The notes below the pieces were generated by a model. That model saw nothing but the letters and a program-made list of their open reading frames with translations, was not told the DNA's origin and searched no databases. This document shows positions 11,680 through 22,159 of a stretch of 64,000 nucleotides of DNA, one piece after another. The position numbers and the translations under genes are program-made. The stretch is from Cryptomeria japonica (taxonomy: Eukaryota > Streptophyta > Pinopsida > Cupressales > Cupressaceae). Within the stretch, counting starts at the first letter, position 1. Each line of letters opens with the position of its first letter. The DNA lies in the NCBI RefSeq assembly GCF_030272615.1, contig NC_081406.1, positions 484,375,900-484,439,899 of the forward strand, read 5' to 3'.

Positions 11680-12748
11680 TGTTAGGACTCAGAGGCAAGT
11701 GAGAGGGGGGGGTGAATCAGTTGTGTATTAATTTCAACCCAAAGATAACTTAACCAAATTTAGTGCATAATACCGGTAAACCAAACTTTAATGCCGGTAG
11801 ATAGTTTAGTAGTTAATAATAGTACCGGTAAAGTTTAATGCATGAAATAGAAAGACAAATAACATACACAACACATAACATAGTTATTTGTACATAGAAA
11901 CCTTGTAAGGGGGAAAACCATGGTGGGAAACCTTACCCACAATCAAATGATACTACTACTGATAGTATGTGTGTACAAATGGGGTTTGCACATGCAGAAA
12001 GGCCAACTGCCTAGAGCTCACTACTCAATCACAAAATGGGAGTCACATTGACTACAATTGGATGGTTAAATCCAATGATAATGTACTACTCAAAATAGCA
12101 TCTTCATATGCTGGGTTCAGTACTGGTTAAGCTCTAATTGTCTTCCTCATACCTTCCTTGAATCTTCAAATGATGTCTGTGTGTATAGCTTTGCTTATAT
12201 TCACATATACCTTATTACAATCCTTTTTCACAGTCCTCTACATAATCTCACAAATGAGATCTTACATATATACCAAAACCTAAGACCAAATGTGTAGGTC
12301 AGCTCACTAAGATATTACAATAAAATAAATTAAAAACGAATCAATATGAGATGCATGATGTCAGCTCAATGCATTTGCAATAATAACCAATCAATAAAAC
12401 ATCTCCATAATGTGTCGTGCTGATCTGGAATAGATAATGCTTGACGGTCCACAACCTAGACCTATTTGCCCATAACAACAAATATGCAAACTCGATTGTA
12501 CCAATAATCAAATCACCAACACCAAGTGTCCAAACAATGTCTTCATCATAACCAAGTAATCTTCAGATGATAACAGATAATCCTCAGTGCCGATGAACAA
12601 TATAACCTACCGGTGAACCAGATATCGGCAACTAAGCATAAGTCACTGAACATGCCAGTGAACATAACCAAAGATCTCCACAAGGATAAGTTTTGACAAG
12701 TGTTAACATCAATGACAAAACCAATGCAAAACATCCATAATACCAATA
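11680..12748 (-). repeat. 5' LTR of A-prime
   Basis: A 1,069-bp LTR matching 6073-7142. It starts TGTTAGGACTCAG on the plus strand and has the G-tract with TGAATCAGTTG. Its outer end is CCAATA instead of CCAACA, followed by the GTAAC duplication. A minus-strand TATA-like ATATATGTAAG lies near 12262-12275. Confidence 0.93.
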
Positions 12749-12753
12749 GTAAC

Positions 12754-13881
12754 ATATTTCATTTGAACTCCGGTGAGAAGAAATGTTTGATTACACAGAT
12801 TGATGAGAGTTGGTTATGGCATAAAAGGTTATGTCATGTGAATTTTGATTGCATTGTGAAGATCAGTTCAACTAAGGCTGTTAGAGATATGCCTAAGATT
12901 ATGAAGCCCTATAATCCGGTATGTAAAGAATGTCAAATGGTTAAATAGGTCAAAACCTCTTTTAGGAGTATACAAGATAAATCAAATGATGTTCTTGATC
13001 TTATTCATACTGATTTGTGTGGCCCTTCTAGAGTTAAAAGTTTTCATGGTGATAGATATTTCATGCTAATCATTGATGATTATTCTAGAATGATTTGGGT
13101 TACTTTCTTGAGAGAAAAATCTAAAGCATTTGAAAAGTTTAAAATCTTTAAGGCTAAATTAGAAACTAAGACAGGACTGAAGATTAAATGTTTAAGATCA
13201 GATCATGGTGGAGAGTTCATATACTGTGAGTTTACTAAATTTTGTGACAAGCATGGTATAAGAAGACAATTTTCTACTCCCTAGACACCTCAGCAAAATG
13301 GAGTTGTGGAAAGGAAAAACAAAACTATCTTGGATGTTGCTAGAACAATTTTGATGGAAGCTAATCTACCTCATATCTACTGGAGAGAAGCAGTTAGTAC
13401 AATGGTTTATACATTCAACAAAGTACATGTCAAAGGAGAAACCGATAAGACACCTTATGAATTATGGTTTGGCAATACACCTACAGTTAAGTATTTCAAA
13501 ATTTTTGGTAGTAAATGTTATATCGGGAGAGATGATACTATTGGGAAATTTGATCCTAGAAGTAATGAAGACATATTTCTTGGTTATTCTAATGAAAGCA
13601 AATCATATAGATGTTATAACAAGAGATTGAAAAAAATAGTAGAGAGTGCTAATGTCAAAGTAGATGAGCTAAGAAAAAGTCAAATCAGAATTTATGAGAA
13701 GGAACTGGCAGTGAAAATAATTATATCTAAACCGGTAGCACCTTTACCAAAACAAAGAGTTGAACCAGTTACTCTGGCAACGTCAGATAATTCTACAATA
13801 ACTGATGAATAGGGAAGAGGAATAGAGAGTCAGAAGACTCCTAGGTATGTGAGATTGAATCATTCTGAAGATCAAATCATC
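12754..13881 (+). pseudogene. pol: Copia A pol, part 2: integrase
   Basis: Continuation of the pol gene cut at 6072. It contains the integrase HHCC finger (WLWHKRLCHVNF ... CKECQ), then the catalytic core with the acidic residues in LIHTDLCGPSR, CLRSDHGGEF and NGVVERKNKT. The conserved KTPYELWFGNTPTVKYFKIFG and GKFDPRSNEDIFLGYS blocks of the integrase C-terminal region follow. Stops seen are a TAG near 12946 (A-prime has Gln), a TAG near 13283 (A-prime has Trp) and a TAG near 13810. The segment ends at 13881 where the CACTA element begins. The next pol codons are found at 45509. Confidence 0.9.
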
Positions 13882-13895
13882 CACTAATACATTTG
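13882..13895 (+). repeat. Left terminal inverted repeat of the CACTA
   Basis: CACTAATACATTTG matches the reverse complement of 45492-45505 except for one base (A versus G at position 6). Confidence 0.9.
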
Positions 13896-14301
13896 GACTA
13901 GATTTCAGACTGAGGTTTCCGATGGAGAAGGTATATTGTGGCCAAATTTGATTTTTTTTTAAAAATGCCCGCATTCGTCGTAATTCCGATGGCAATTTCC
14001 CATTTGGTTTTGACGAAGAAGGCATTAGTAATGAGAATTTTCTTTTTTACAAAAAAGTGCTTGAGTTCTTCATAATTCCGACGACAACGGCCATTACTTA
14101 AAAAGAAGAAGAGGGGAATTCATTTGTGCATTGCAATCTCGCGTAGGCATCCATGGCAACTTCAACCCCCAAGAACATCAAACCTACATCGAAGGCATTT
14201 GTGGCATTGCTTGCAATCCCATGCAGGAGGTAGATTCAAATTGCCCTAGTTTTTAATTTCATGTTGCAAAAAATATACATGTGGTGGTTAATTGCCTTAG
14301 T
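13896..14301. other. Left subterminal region of the CACTA
   Basis: Non-coding, with motifs of the TTCCGATGG / TTCCGACGA type near 13919, 13985 and 14070. Related CATCGGTGG / CGACGAT motifs occur in opposite orientation near the right end (about 45065-45290). CACTA elements typically carry short subterminal repeats of this sort, bound by the TNPA-type protein. That binding is inferred from the family, not shown here. Confidence 0.6.
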
Positions 14302-15200
14302 TTAATCTCGTAAAACCATAGAACTGTGATTCAGGAGTGAGCGTTCAATTTTGTAGCAGCAATCCCTTCCTCTCGTATATGTGTGTGTTGATTGTTCACA
14401 TGAGATCACATCTCTTTGTGGCATCGTATCAAATAATTCACGAGCCTTGTCCATGTTTCCACATTTTGCATTCATGTCAAGCAGGGCATTTCCAAGTACA
14501 ACACCTAACAAAATTCGTCTATCTGTTATGCTTTGATGGATGTCCATACCCTATTCCAAAGCTCCCATTTTTGCATAGGCAAGGAGGATGCTGGCAAAGG
14601 TTGTGGAATTTGGCTTTATGCCTTCCAATTTCATTTGCTTGAAAGTGTCTAAAGCCTTTTTGACAAATCTATTTTGTACATATCCAACAATCATTGCAGT
14701 CCACGAGACAACATTTCTTTCAGACATTCTATCAAACAGTTCATGTGTCTTGTCTATGCTTCCACATTTTGCATACATGTCTACCAGGGCAGTTGCAACT
14801 ACAACATCTGACAAAATTCCTCTATCCTTTATGCTTTGATGAATGTCCATACCCTGTTCCAAATCTCCCATTTTGGCACAGGCAGGGAGGATAGTAGCAA
14901 TGGTCATGGAATTTGGCTTTACACCTACCTATTGCATTTGCTTGAAATTTTCTAAAGCCTTCTCAACAAATCCATTTTGTGCATATCCGACAATCATTGC
15001 AGTCCAGGAAACCACATTTCTTTGAGGCAATCCGTCAAATAGTTCCTGTGCCTTGTCTATGCTTCCACATTTTGCATACATGCTAACAGAGCAGTTGCAA
15101 CTACATCTGACAAAATTCCTCTATCTTTTATGCTTTTATGGATGTCCATATGTTATTCCAAAGCTCCCATTTTGGCACAGGCTGGGAGTATGCTGGCAAA
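14302..15200 (-). pseudogene. PPR (PLS-type) gene fragment captured in the CACTA
   Basis: On the minus strand the translation contains consecutive pentatricopeptide units. Examples are VVATALVDMYAKCGSIDKTHELFD, MSERNVVSWTAMIVGYVQN and ILPACAKMGDLEQGMDIHQSI (quoted in parts). The modules repeat about every 303 bases (near 14553, 14858 and 15160), the 101-residue P-L-S spacing of plant organelle RNA-binding PPR proteins. Stops and small indels break it (for example a stop near 14920 and a shift near 15085). No N-terminal transit peptide and no E/DYW domain are visible, so only the middle of a gene is present. Its orientation opposes the transposase genes. Best read as a transduplicated fragment. 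Confidence 0.85.
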
Positions 15201-16379
15201 TGTAACTAAAGAAATGCAATGATCAGATCCAAAGACATCAAACCACTACTAACAAAACCAAGAGTCTAAAATATGATAGGGAATAGTGTGAGTTGTCCTG
15301 AAATAAAATATTTTATTTTCAATTTCAACTAAAACATAATTACTCAACCATTTAATGTTATTAATAACTGTTTAATTTATGAAAGAGATAAATGGTTGGC
15401 CACAAGTACATGAGTTACTAAATGCACACAAATAAGTGAATTTGATATTCAAAACTATCTACAATAAATTCAATTCTTGTCCATTAGTCATTTATGTTTG
15501 CAATAAGCATCTTTCTTAGTTTTTCTTAATCTTTATTCATAGTTATGTGCATATTTCACATTCTATAATTAGGATATCAATTGCTATGGCTGAACACTAG
15601 CATGATGTTTGTGTTGTGGTATAGATGCATGGAAACATAATTATGGGATTGTTACATTATAGAGATCATAAATCTAGATATCGCATATTAGTTCTAGCTC
15701 TTCTTAGATTGAGTCTAAAGTTGACATATAGTCATAAAGCCATTATTAGCAAATCTATCCATTTCTAGTAAAGACAATTGAGAAAGTCATTTTGATATTG
15801 AGAGTTTCTTATCTGTTTACCTATTGATCATTATTAAGCCATAATATTTAGGTCTATTTATCTCTCTTGCAAAACCTCTGTAAGTGTCCTAGATTGTCCC
15901 TACTACTCACTCTTCAATGAAATAGTGGAGTTCTAAAGATTTGTTGCACAAGATGGTGTTGAACGTATCAACAAGGCTAGCATGGAAGACATGTTCAAGC
16001 TTCCACTTGTACAACTTACAACAAATGATTTGTTGATAGAAGAAATTCTTGAAATAGAGATACAATCGAAAGACAAGTACATACAAACCTCCTCAATTGA
16101 AAGTAAAATCTGTGTATAAAAAGAGTACATTGAATCCCAATCCATAAACACAATAGAGATACCGATGGAGACTTAATTGGACGTAGCATGTCACACCAAA
16201 GTTGTTAGAGTATGCTAAGCTAGTACATAATGTTTCCTAAAGCCACATTAGTATTTTACCCAGATCATTATCTACCAAAACTAACTATCGTAATCCTTTT
16301 GAGGATTCATTTCATGGTGCTAGATCTTCATTTAGTTCCACTTCTTGTTGGAGAAAAGAACAGTTATTTCTTGACATAG
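15201..16379. other. Non-coding stretch inside the CACTA
   Basis: AT-rich sequence between the PPR fragment and the CWC22 fragments. Only short frames with no recognisable domains are present. I see no LTR ends or clear repeats. Confidence 0.45.
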
Positions 16380-16755
16380 ATGAATATCCCATCAACAAAG
16401 GACAAGACCCTTTCTAGAATATAACAAATTCTACTCCAACAAAAGATCATGGGGGTTTCACTAGAGATATTGAATAAGAGATAGACTTCTACTGCTGCAT
16501 TAAAAGCATTGGTATGTTCTTCATTTATTGATGTAAACTCTCTATGACGCCACCACAACCAACAAAGGTGTAAAAAGTTGTTTGCAATGCATGGATTTTT
16601 AGGATTGTCCTTTGAGAGAACAAAATTAAAGTATGGAAGTAGGATCTTCCAACTCTTGAGGGAATCTTGATGAAAAATAACTGTAAAATATTTGGGCGAT
16701 CTTATATGCAAAAACTCATGCTTCCTGATGGATTTATGTACAGAAATAAGCACGA
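16380..16755 (-). pseudogene. CWC22: Inverted fragment of the CWC22 3' region
   Basis: On the minus strand, near 16640-16560, the translation LSKDNPKNPCIANNFLHL parallels [16 protein letters not shown] of the plus-strand CWC22 copy at about 18318. The DNA match continues through GAGAGTTTAC and CCAATGCTTTTAATGCA, compared with GTGAGTTTAC and CCAAGGCTTTTAATGCA around 18393-18440. This is a second, more degraded piece of the same gene in opposite orientation, placed immediately upstream of the plus-strand copy. It suggests an inverted duplication during or after capture. Boundaries are approximate and the left part is beyond recognition. Confidence 0.55.
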
Positions 16756-16779
16756 ATTAAGTGGTAAAGGGGATTCTAG

Positions 16780-17755
16780 AAACAAGAGGGACAGAGAGGT
16801 AGTGGAAGCAAAAACTTTTGGTGTTGTGTCTGCTCCATCTTAGAATAGGAATGGCAAAGGTGTTGTAAAAGGAGATGAGAAGGGTGTTGGAAGAAGTGAG
16901 GGTGTTTACATTCCCCCATTTAAGCTGGCTCAAATGATGAAAGATGTGGAAGATAAGAGCAGTGTGGAATACCAACACATGACATGGGATACCCTTCGGA
17001 AGAGTATCAATGGGTTAGTAAACAAGGTAAATGCATCTAACATCAAGAACATCATTCCAGAGTTGTTTACAAAGAATCTCATCCATGGGAGGGGTCTATT
17101 TTATAGGTCTTGTATGAAATCCCAAATGGCATCCCCTAGATTTGTAGATGTTTTTGCTACATTAGTTGCTGTGGTAAATACAAAATTTCTTGAAGTTGGC
17201 AATTTTCTTTTGTAAAGAATTATTTTGCAGCTTAAGAGGGCATACAAATGCAATGACAAGCTCATGTTGATAGCAGTAGCCAAATTCATAGCTCATTTAG
17301 TGAATCAACAAGTTGCACATGAGATCATTGCCTTGGAACTTCTCACCCTTTTACTAGAGAACCCCACAGATGATAGTCTAGAGGTTGCTGTTGGATTTGT
17401 AAAAGAATGTGGTTCTTTGTTGCAAGACCTTTCACCCAAAGGTCTCTATGGGATTTTTGAAAGATTTAGAGGTATTCTCCATGAGGGGGAAATTGACAAA
17501 TGAGTACAATTTTTAATTGAAGGCCTTTTTGCAATTCACAAAGCTAAGTTTGAGGGTCATCCAGCTATGTCTAGATCAGTTAACACATGAAGTTTTCCTA
17601 GAAGATGAACTTGATCAAGAAGTTGGTTTGGATGTTTTCAACCCAGATCCTGATTTCTTAGAGCATGAGGCAACCTATGAAAAATTGAAGAAAGATATCC
17701 TTGTAGATGCTTCTTCAGATGAAGCAGAAGGGGAGAATGATTCAGGTGATGATTC

Positions 17756-17819
<64 letters not shown>

Positions 17820-18860
17820 GAGGAAGGTGAGGAAGCACTGAGAATATAGGATGAGATAGAGACAAACTTGGTCAATTTAAGATGTACAATTTATTTGACA
17901 ATCATGTCAAGTGTTGATTTTGAGGAAGCTGGTCATAAGCTACTAAAGATCAAGCTTGAACTTGGTCAAGAGAGAACATACCTTCATTATTATGGTCTTC
18001 TTGGGCAAAGATTTTGTATGATCAATAAAATTTATGAGGAATTTTTTGATAAGTGTTTTGTACAACAGTATTCTATGATACACAGACTGGAAACAAATAA
18101 ATTGTGTAATGTTACAAATTTTTTGGCCCACTTACTTGGCACATATGCTCTTCCATGGCATTGTATTGCTTATATATGTCTGATAAAGGAAGATACTACT
18201 TCCTCTTCCTGTATTTTTATAAAGATTCTCTTGCAGGAGCTGGCAGAGTAGCTTGGTATATTGTTGATTAATGAAAGGTTGAATGATCCAACAATGTAGG
18301 AGTATTTTGATTCAATTTCTCCAAAGGACAATCCCAAAAATTCATGGTTTTCTATCAATTTCTTTACTTCTATTGGTCTTGGTGGTATCACTGTGAGTTT
18401 ACGTGAGTATTTAAAGAATATGCCAAGGCTTTTAATGCAACAAAAAAAGTCTATTCTTGAGTCAAATGAATCTACCTCTAATGACAATTCTTCTAGTTCA
18501 TCAGGTTCGTCAAATTCTGATACATTAGACTCAGATTCTAAGAGTGAAACTGACAGTGAGAGCAGTAAGGAGTCACTAAGAAAGGAAAATAATTCAAAAC
18601 ATGAAAATGAGTATGAAAAAACAAGAAGAAAGAAAAGGGCGAGGGCATCTGACTCGGAGGATGTAAGTGACAGTGAAAAAATCAGAAGGAAAAAGAAAAG
18701 GAATTAAAAATCTTTCTAGTCAGTTATTCAAGGCTCCAGTAGACACCATTTCTTGGACTGTGACAAACAAAAGAATCAATCCCAAGTGCTTTGGTTTTAT
18801 AACAGATGACTATAAGATGCTACAATGTTGTCTTATGTATTTTAATAGCCACAGGTTTTA
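16780..18860 (+). pseudogene. CWC22: CWC22-like splicing factor pseudogene (MIF4G and MA3 domains)
   Basis: CWC22 is a spliceosomal MIF4G/MA3 protein that recruits eIF4A3 for exon-junction complex deposition. The frame shows VYIPPFKLAQMM at the usual domain start. The MIF4G region follows (SINGLVNKVNASNIKNIIPELF, RGRGLFYRSCMKSQ-type blocks, FIAHLVNQQVAHEI, LENPTDDSLEVAVGFVKECG), then an Asp-rich linker and the MA3 region ([51 protein letters not shown]). A Ser-rich and Lys-rich tail ends it. Stops or shifts occur near 16840, 17213, 17500, 17850 and 18251, and a short deletion removes about a dozen residues between LELGQE and RTYL. No introns interrupt the segment, so it may be a processed copy, or the parent may lack introns here. 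It is not functional. Confidence 0.85.
17757..17818 (+). repeat. (GAT)n microsatellite
   Basis: About 20 tandem GAT triplets, encoding poly-Asp in the CWC22 frame. The linker is acidic in CWC22 proteins generally, so the array grew from a coding acidic tract. The poly-Ser and poly-His frames on the other strand are shadows of it. Confidence 0.95.
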
Positions 18861-19139
18861 GAGTTCTGTACTTGAGAGGTAATGGATAAACAATGTTAGG
18901 AGGAGAAAATATTGAAGGCCAAGTGCAGATTGTGATAATACTAGATCAATGAATCCTGTTATTTATTGAGTATTTCTTATTTTCCATGTTGTGTGATGTA
19001 CCAAAAGCAAACTAGAAATCTAAATTCAATAAGATGCTTTGTTTAATGATGATAATTTCTATTTTCTTGTCTGTGAAGAAAGACCATGTCAAACAATATC
19101 AACTAACAACAAAATAAGGAGACAATTGCTAGATTGTAG

Positions 19140-20962
19140 TCTAACTTGAAAAGAAAAGGTGATGGAAAATATTATTGTTCATGCAAAATTTGTAAGGGGT
19201 TAAAGATTAGAAGACTTCTAATCAAAACAATGAAGAAAAATTGTAGGCTTCATGGTCACATTGAAGGTGGACATGATTATCATCCATTGGTAAGTTTTTC
19301 ATTATATCGTTTTGACAATTTATATACATAATAAATCACATGATGATGAGATCATGATCACGGTTTATTTATGTTTATCAATTTTATATAGGTCAAGCAC
19401 CTCAGAGCACATGGTATGGATCAACACAACCCTGAGAATATGGTTTTCAAAGTGGATGAACATGGAGATGTGAATATCAAAGCTGAATATAATGATCCCA
19501 TGGAAGATGACGATCATGAGCCAGAAAACACAATTGAAGATGATGGTACAAATACATTGTTCCATGACTCATTTAGTACTCGCGCAGCTGATCATGATGA
19601 TGAAGATGAACTTGATGTTGTTCATGATGTCCTCTACTTGAGAAGGCATCTGAGGCCCTTTACGAAGGTTTGCAGACAACTCTTCTCTCCGTTGTATTGT
19701 TGTTGGTGAACTTGAAGGTTATGAATGGTTTATCCAACATAACAATGTCACATATGTTAAGGTATGTCATATATGTCATAATAAACTGTGAATCATGTTG
19801 TATATTGTTAGGTGAGTTTTTTTTACCACCATCAAATATTCTACCTCGCTCATATCGAGAATTATCTACCATTATGAAAGATATTGGAATGGAGTATCAA
19901 GCAATAGATGCTTGTCCCAATGATCATATTATATATCACAAACAACATGAATTTTGAACTAAATGCCCTGAATATCATATTAGTAGATATCAAACAGATC
20001 AAATAAAAAAAAAGGTTCCTCACAAGGTTCTTCGATATATTCCCATTATTCCACGTATGCAACGATTATTCAAGTGCACTAGCTTGGCACAATTTATGGA
20101 TTACCATGCACGCAATAGAAGTCAAGATGACATTATTCAAATGCCTGCAGATGGTTTAGTATTTATGGACATAGAGGAAAAGTGGCCACACTTTAAAGAA
20201 GAACCTCATAATCTCAGGCTTTCATTGGTAGCGAACGGTGTCAATCCATTTGGAGAGATGAGATCTGTTTACTCAGTGTGGCCTGTTTTTGTTATCAACA
20301 ATAACATTCCTCCATGGATGTCAATAAAGAGGGAGCACATAATGTTGGCAATGATTGTTCCAGGTATTTCATCATTTAAATATAGTCGTTTAAATTTAAT
20401 TATAAATACTGCAGTAAAATGGTCATAATAATTATGTAATGTTTCCGTTCATTCGATTAGGTAAGTACCAAGTTAAAGATATGAATGTATATATCGAGCC
20501 TCTTATGGATGAGTTGCTAGAGTTATGGAATGGTGTCACTATGTATGATGTCTCTAGACCAATAGGACAAAGACAATTTCAGTTCCATGCGATGCTTCTA
20601 TGGACAATACACGATGCCCCGGGGCTAACACATTTTTGTGGTATGTTATAGTGTTTAAGTTGTGAATGAACATTATAATTCAAAAAATTATCATATTCAA
20701 TACAATTATACATTATCTTGTAGGTCTTCAAACAAAGGGAAAATTTGCATGTCCTGTTTGTGGTCCAAAGATGAAATCTCGTCATTCAAAATTTTTAGGA
20801 AAGCAGATGTTTGATGAGTATAGGAACTTTCTCCACAAAAATCATAAGTATCGAAATACTGAAAAACATCTTTTCAATGGGAAAGAAGAGAACACATCAA
20901 AGCCATGTCGAATGACACCTCACTTGTGGAAGTTGGAATATAATAGAATTAATCGTCAAGGT
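19140..20962 (+). pseudogene. TNP2-type CACTA transposase, N-terminal half, decayed
   Basis: TNP2 is the CACTA transposase that cuts and joins element ends. The first exon gives YYCSCKICKGLKIRR, the Cys-rich transposase-associated region, ending at a GTAAGT donor near 19290. The next exon (from about 19392) has an acidic segment and, after a frame change near 19635, EKASEALYEG. Core blocks follow: IDACPNDHIIY, KVLRYIPIIPRMQRLF, NLRLSLVANGVNPFGEM, YSVWPVFVINNNIPPWM, VYIEPLMDELLELWNGV, FQFHAMLLWTIHDAPG and KGKFACPVCG. GT-AG introns fall where expected at about 20363-20461 and 20641-20724. The frame ends near 20962, and the C-terminal half including the DUF4218 region is absent. In-frame stops (for example near 19956) confirm that it is dead. 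Confidence 0.88.
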
Positions 20963-21059
20963 AATACCATTCCATCTATTGGTTTGTCATAAAACATCTT
21001 TTCTATTTTGTTTTGTTTACTGATGATGTGATTGATGATCATGAAGGTTTGACTTTAGG

Positions 21060-22065
21060 GATGACTTGTTCATCAACATTACCCTCATTTGCAAAATTTC
21101 TCTCTCATTTCATGGAGTGTAGGTACCCCCAGATAGGTATTTGTCAGATCTGTCTTCGTTGAGTGAGGAAAATGCAGTAATAGAAAATGAAAGTGACACA
21201 TGTAGTAGGTCTACAATAGGGAGATCAATAAGAGGTCAAAAGATTAGAAGAAAATTCAATAAACGTATGAAATTTTTCCTTGCTCAAAGGGGGTCATGTT
21301 CCTATGATGATTAGACCAAAGGCAACATTGAGGTGCCACTAAGGTATATACATCTATAGAAACAATGGGTTCTGAAGGAACTTCCTCCAATAAACACCGA
21401 TTTTTGTGTTAACGATAGGATATATCGCATAGCACCTTCGTTGTTACATGGTTTAGGCTTATTTTCCATGGACGGCATAAAGGTCTGTTACAATAGAGTT
21501 GCAGAATTGATGGAGTTTGTTGGACCTTGTTACAATTACAAACATTGGATGCAGATTGTTAAATATAAAAAAAGTATGCGTAGGTATGCACCATCAGTAA
21601 ATTATATACAATAGAAAGATAATGATCAAAGTAAATGAGTGGCTGTATACATTGATGGTCGGCCAAAAGCAACAGGGAACATTGCAGGTTTTATAAATAG
21701 TACGCAACCTGGGTCTACTAATAAACAACCCAATTGCATATTTGAGGCATGCGAGGGAAATCGTGTATTTGTATGTGTGATAAAATCAATAAGTGTAGGA
21801 GAAGAGCTTCTAATCGATTACAGTTTGAATTGTATAGATACAAACAAAGTTAATATCATGGGGGTGGTAAGTATTATATACCATTTAAATTAACCAACCT
21901 CCAATTAATGAATCCAATATACCATTTTATTATGAAGTTTTTTTGCTAAGTCTATTGGTTTAATTTCGCTAACGTTTTTTATATTTTTTCTTTATCACAG
22001 GCCGACATGGATCCATCACATATCGCAGACAAAGATGTATCTTGCAACACTTCTACCGAGTAGGT
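21060..22065 (+). pseudogene. SET-domain reading frame inside the CACTA, decayed
   Basis: Downstream of TNP2 on the same strand the translation shows a basic segment (GRSIRGQKIRRKFNKRM, about 21218-21270), then YRIAPSLLHGLGLFSMDGI (about 21421-21477). It ends with the C-terminal SET signature: NIAGFINS, QPNCIFEAC, RVFVCVIKSISVGEELLIDY (about 21675-21825). SET domains are lysine methyltransferase folds; the N-x-x-x-F-I-N...P-N-C and G-E-E-L-x-x-D-Y blocks form the cofactor pocket and pseudoknot. No pre-SET or post-SET Cys cluster is evident. Three in-frame stops (near 21350, 21613 and 21636) and an upstream frame break show decay. A GTAAGT donor follows at 21869 and a further small exon lies at about 22001-22065. 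It could be a captured host gene or part of the element's own transcription unit. Confidence 0.72.
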
Positions 22066-22159
22066 AAACCTCATTGTAATTGTACAAATTAGATAGAAGC
22101 AAACTGTTACATTATTATGTTCTTTTTTTTAGTGATTTATACTAATTTTGTAATTGTTA

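Larger units (their letters stand above)
6073..12748 (-). mobile_element. Complete nested copia element A-prime
   Basis: A 6,676-bp minus-strand Ty1/copia element inserted into the pol gene of element A. Both LTRs are present (6073-7142 and 11680-12748), with PBS, gag, pol and polypurine tract between them in normal order. The target duplication GTAAC is perfect (6068-6072 and 12749-12753), and removing one copy restores the host frame exactly. The outer LTR terminus at 12748 reads ...CCAATA where the other LTR reads ...CCAACA, a C to T change in the canonical end. LTR copies differ by roughly 15 positions in the first ~175 bases by eye, so the insertion is not recent. Gag and pol are broken by stops, so it is no longer autonomous. 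Confidence 0.95.

Noticed and set aside
17638-17875. Poly-His and poly-Ser reading frames on the minus strand
   Set aside because: They are reverse-strand readings of the (GAT)n array in the CWC22 copy; no independent support.
21060-22065. A functional SET methyltransferase gene
   Set aside because: Three in-frame stops and an upstream frame break in this copy.
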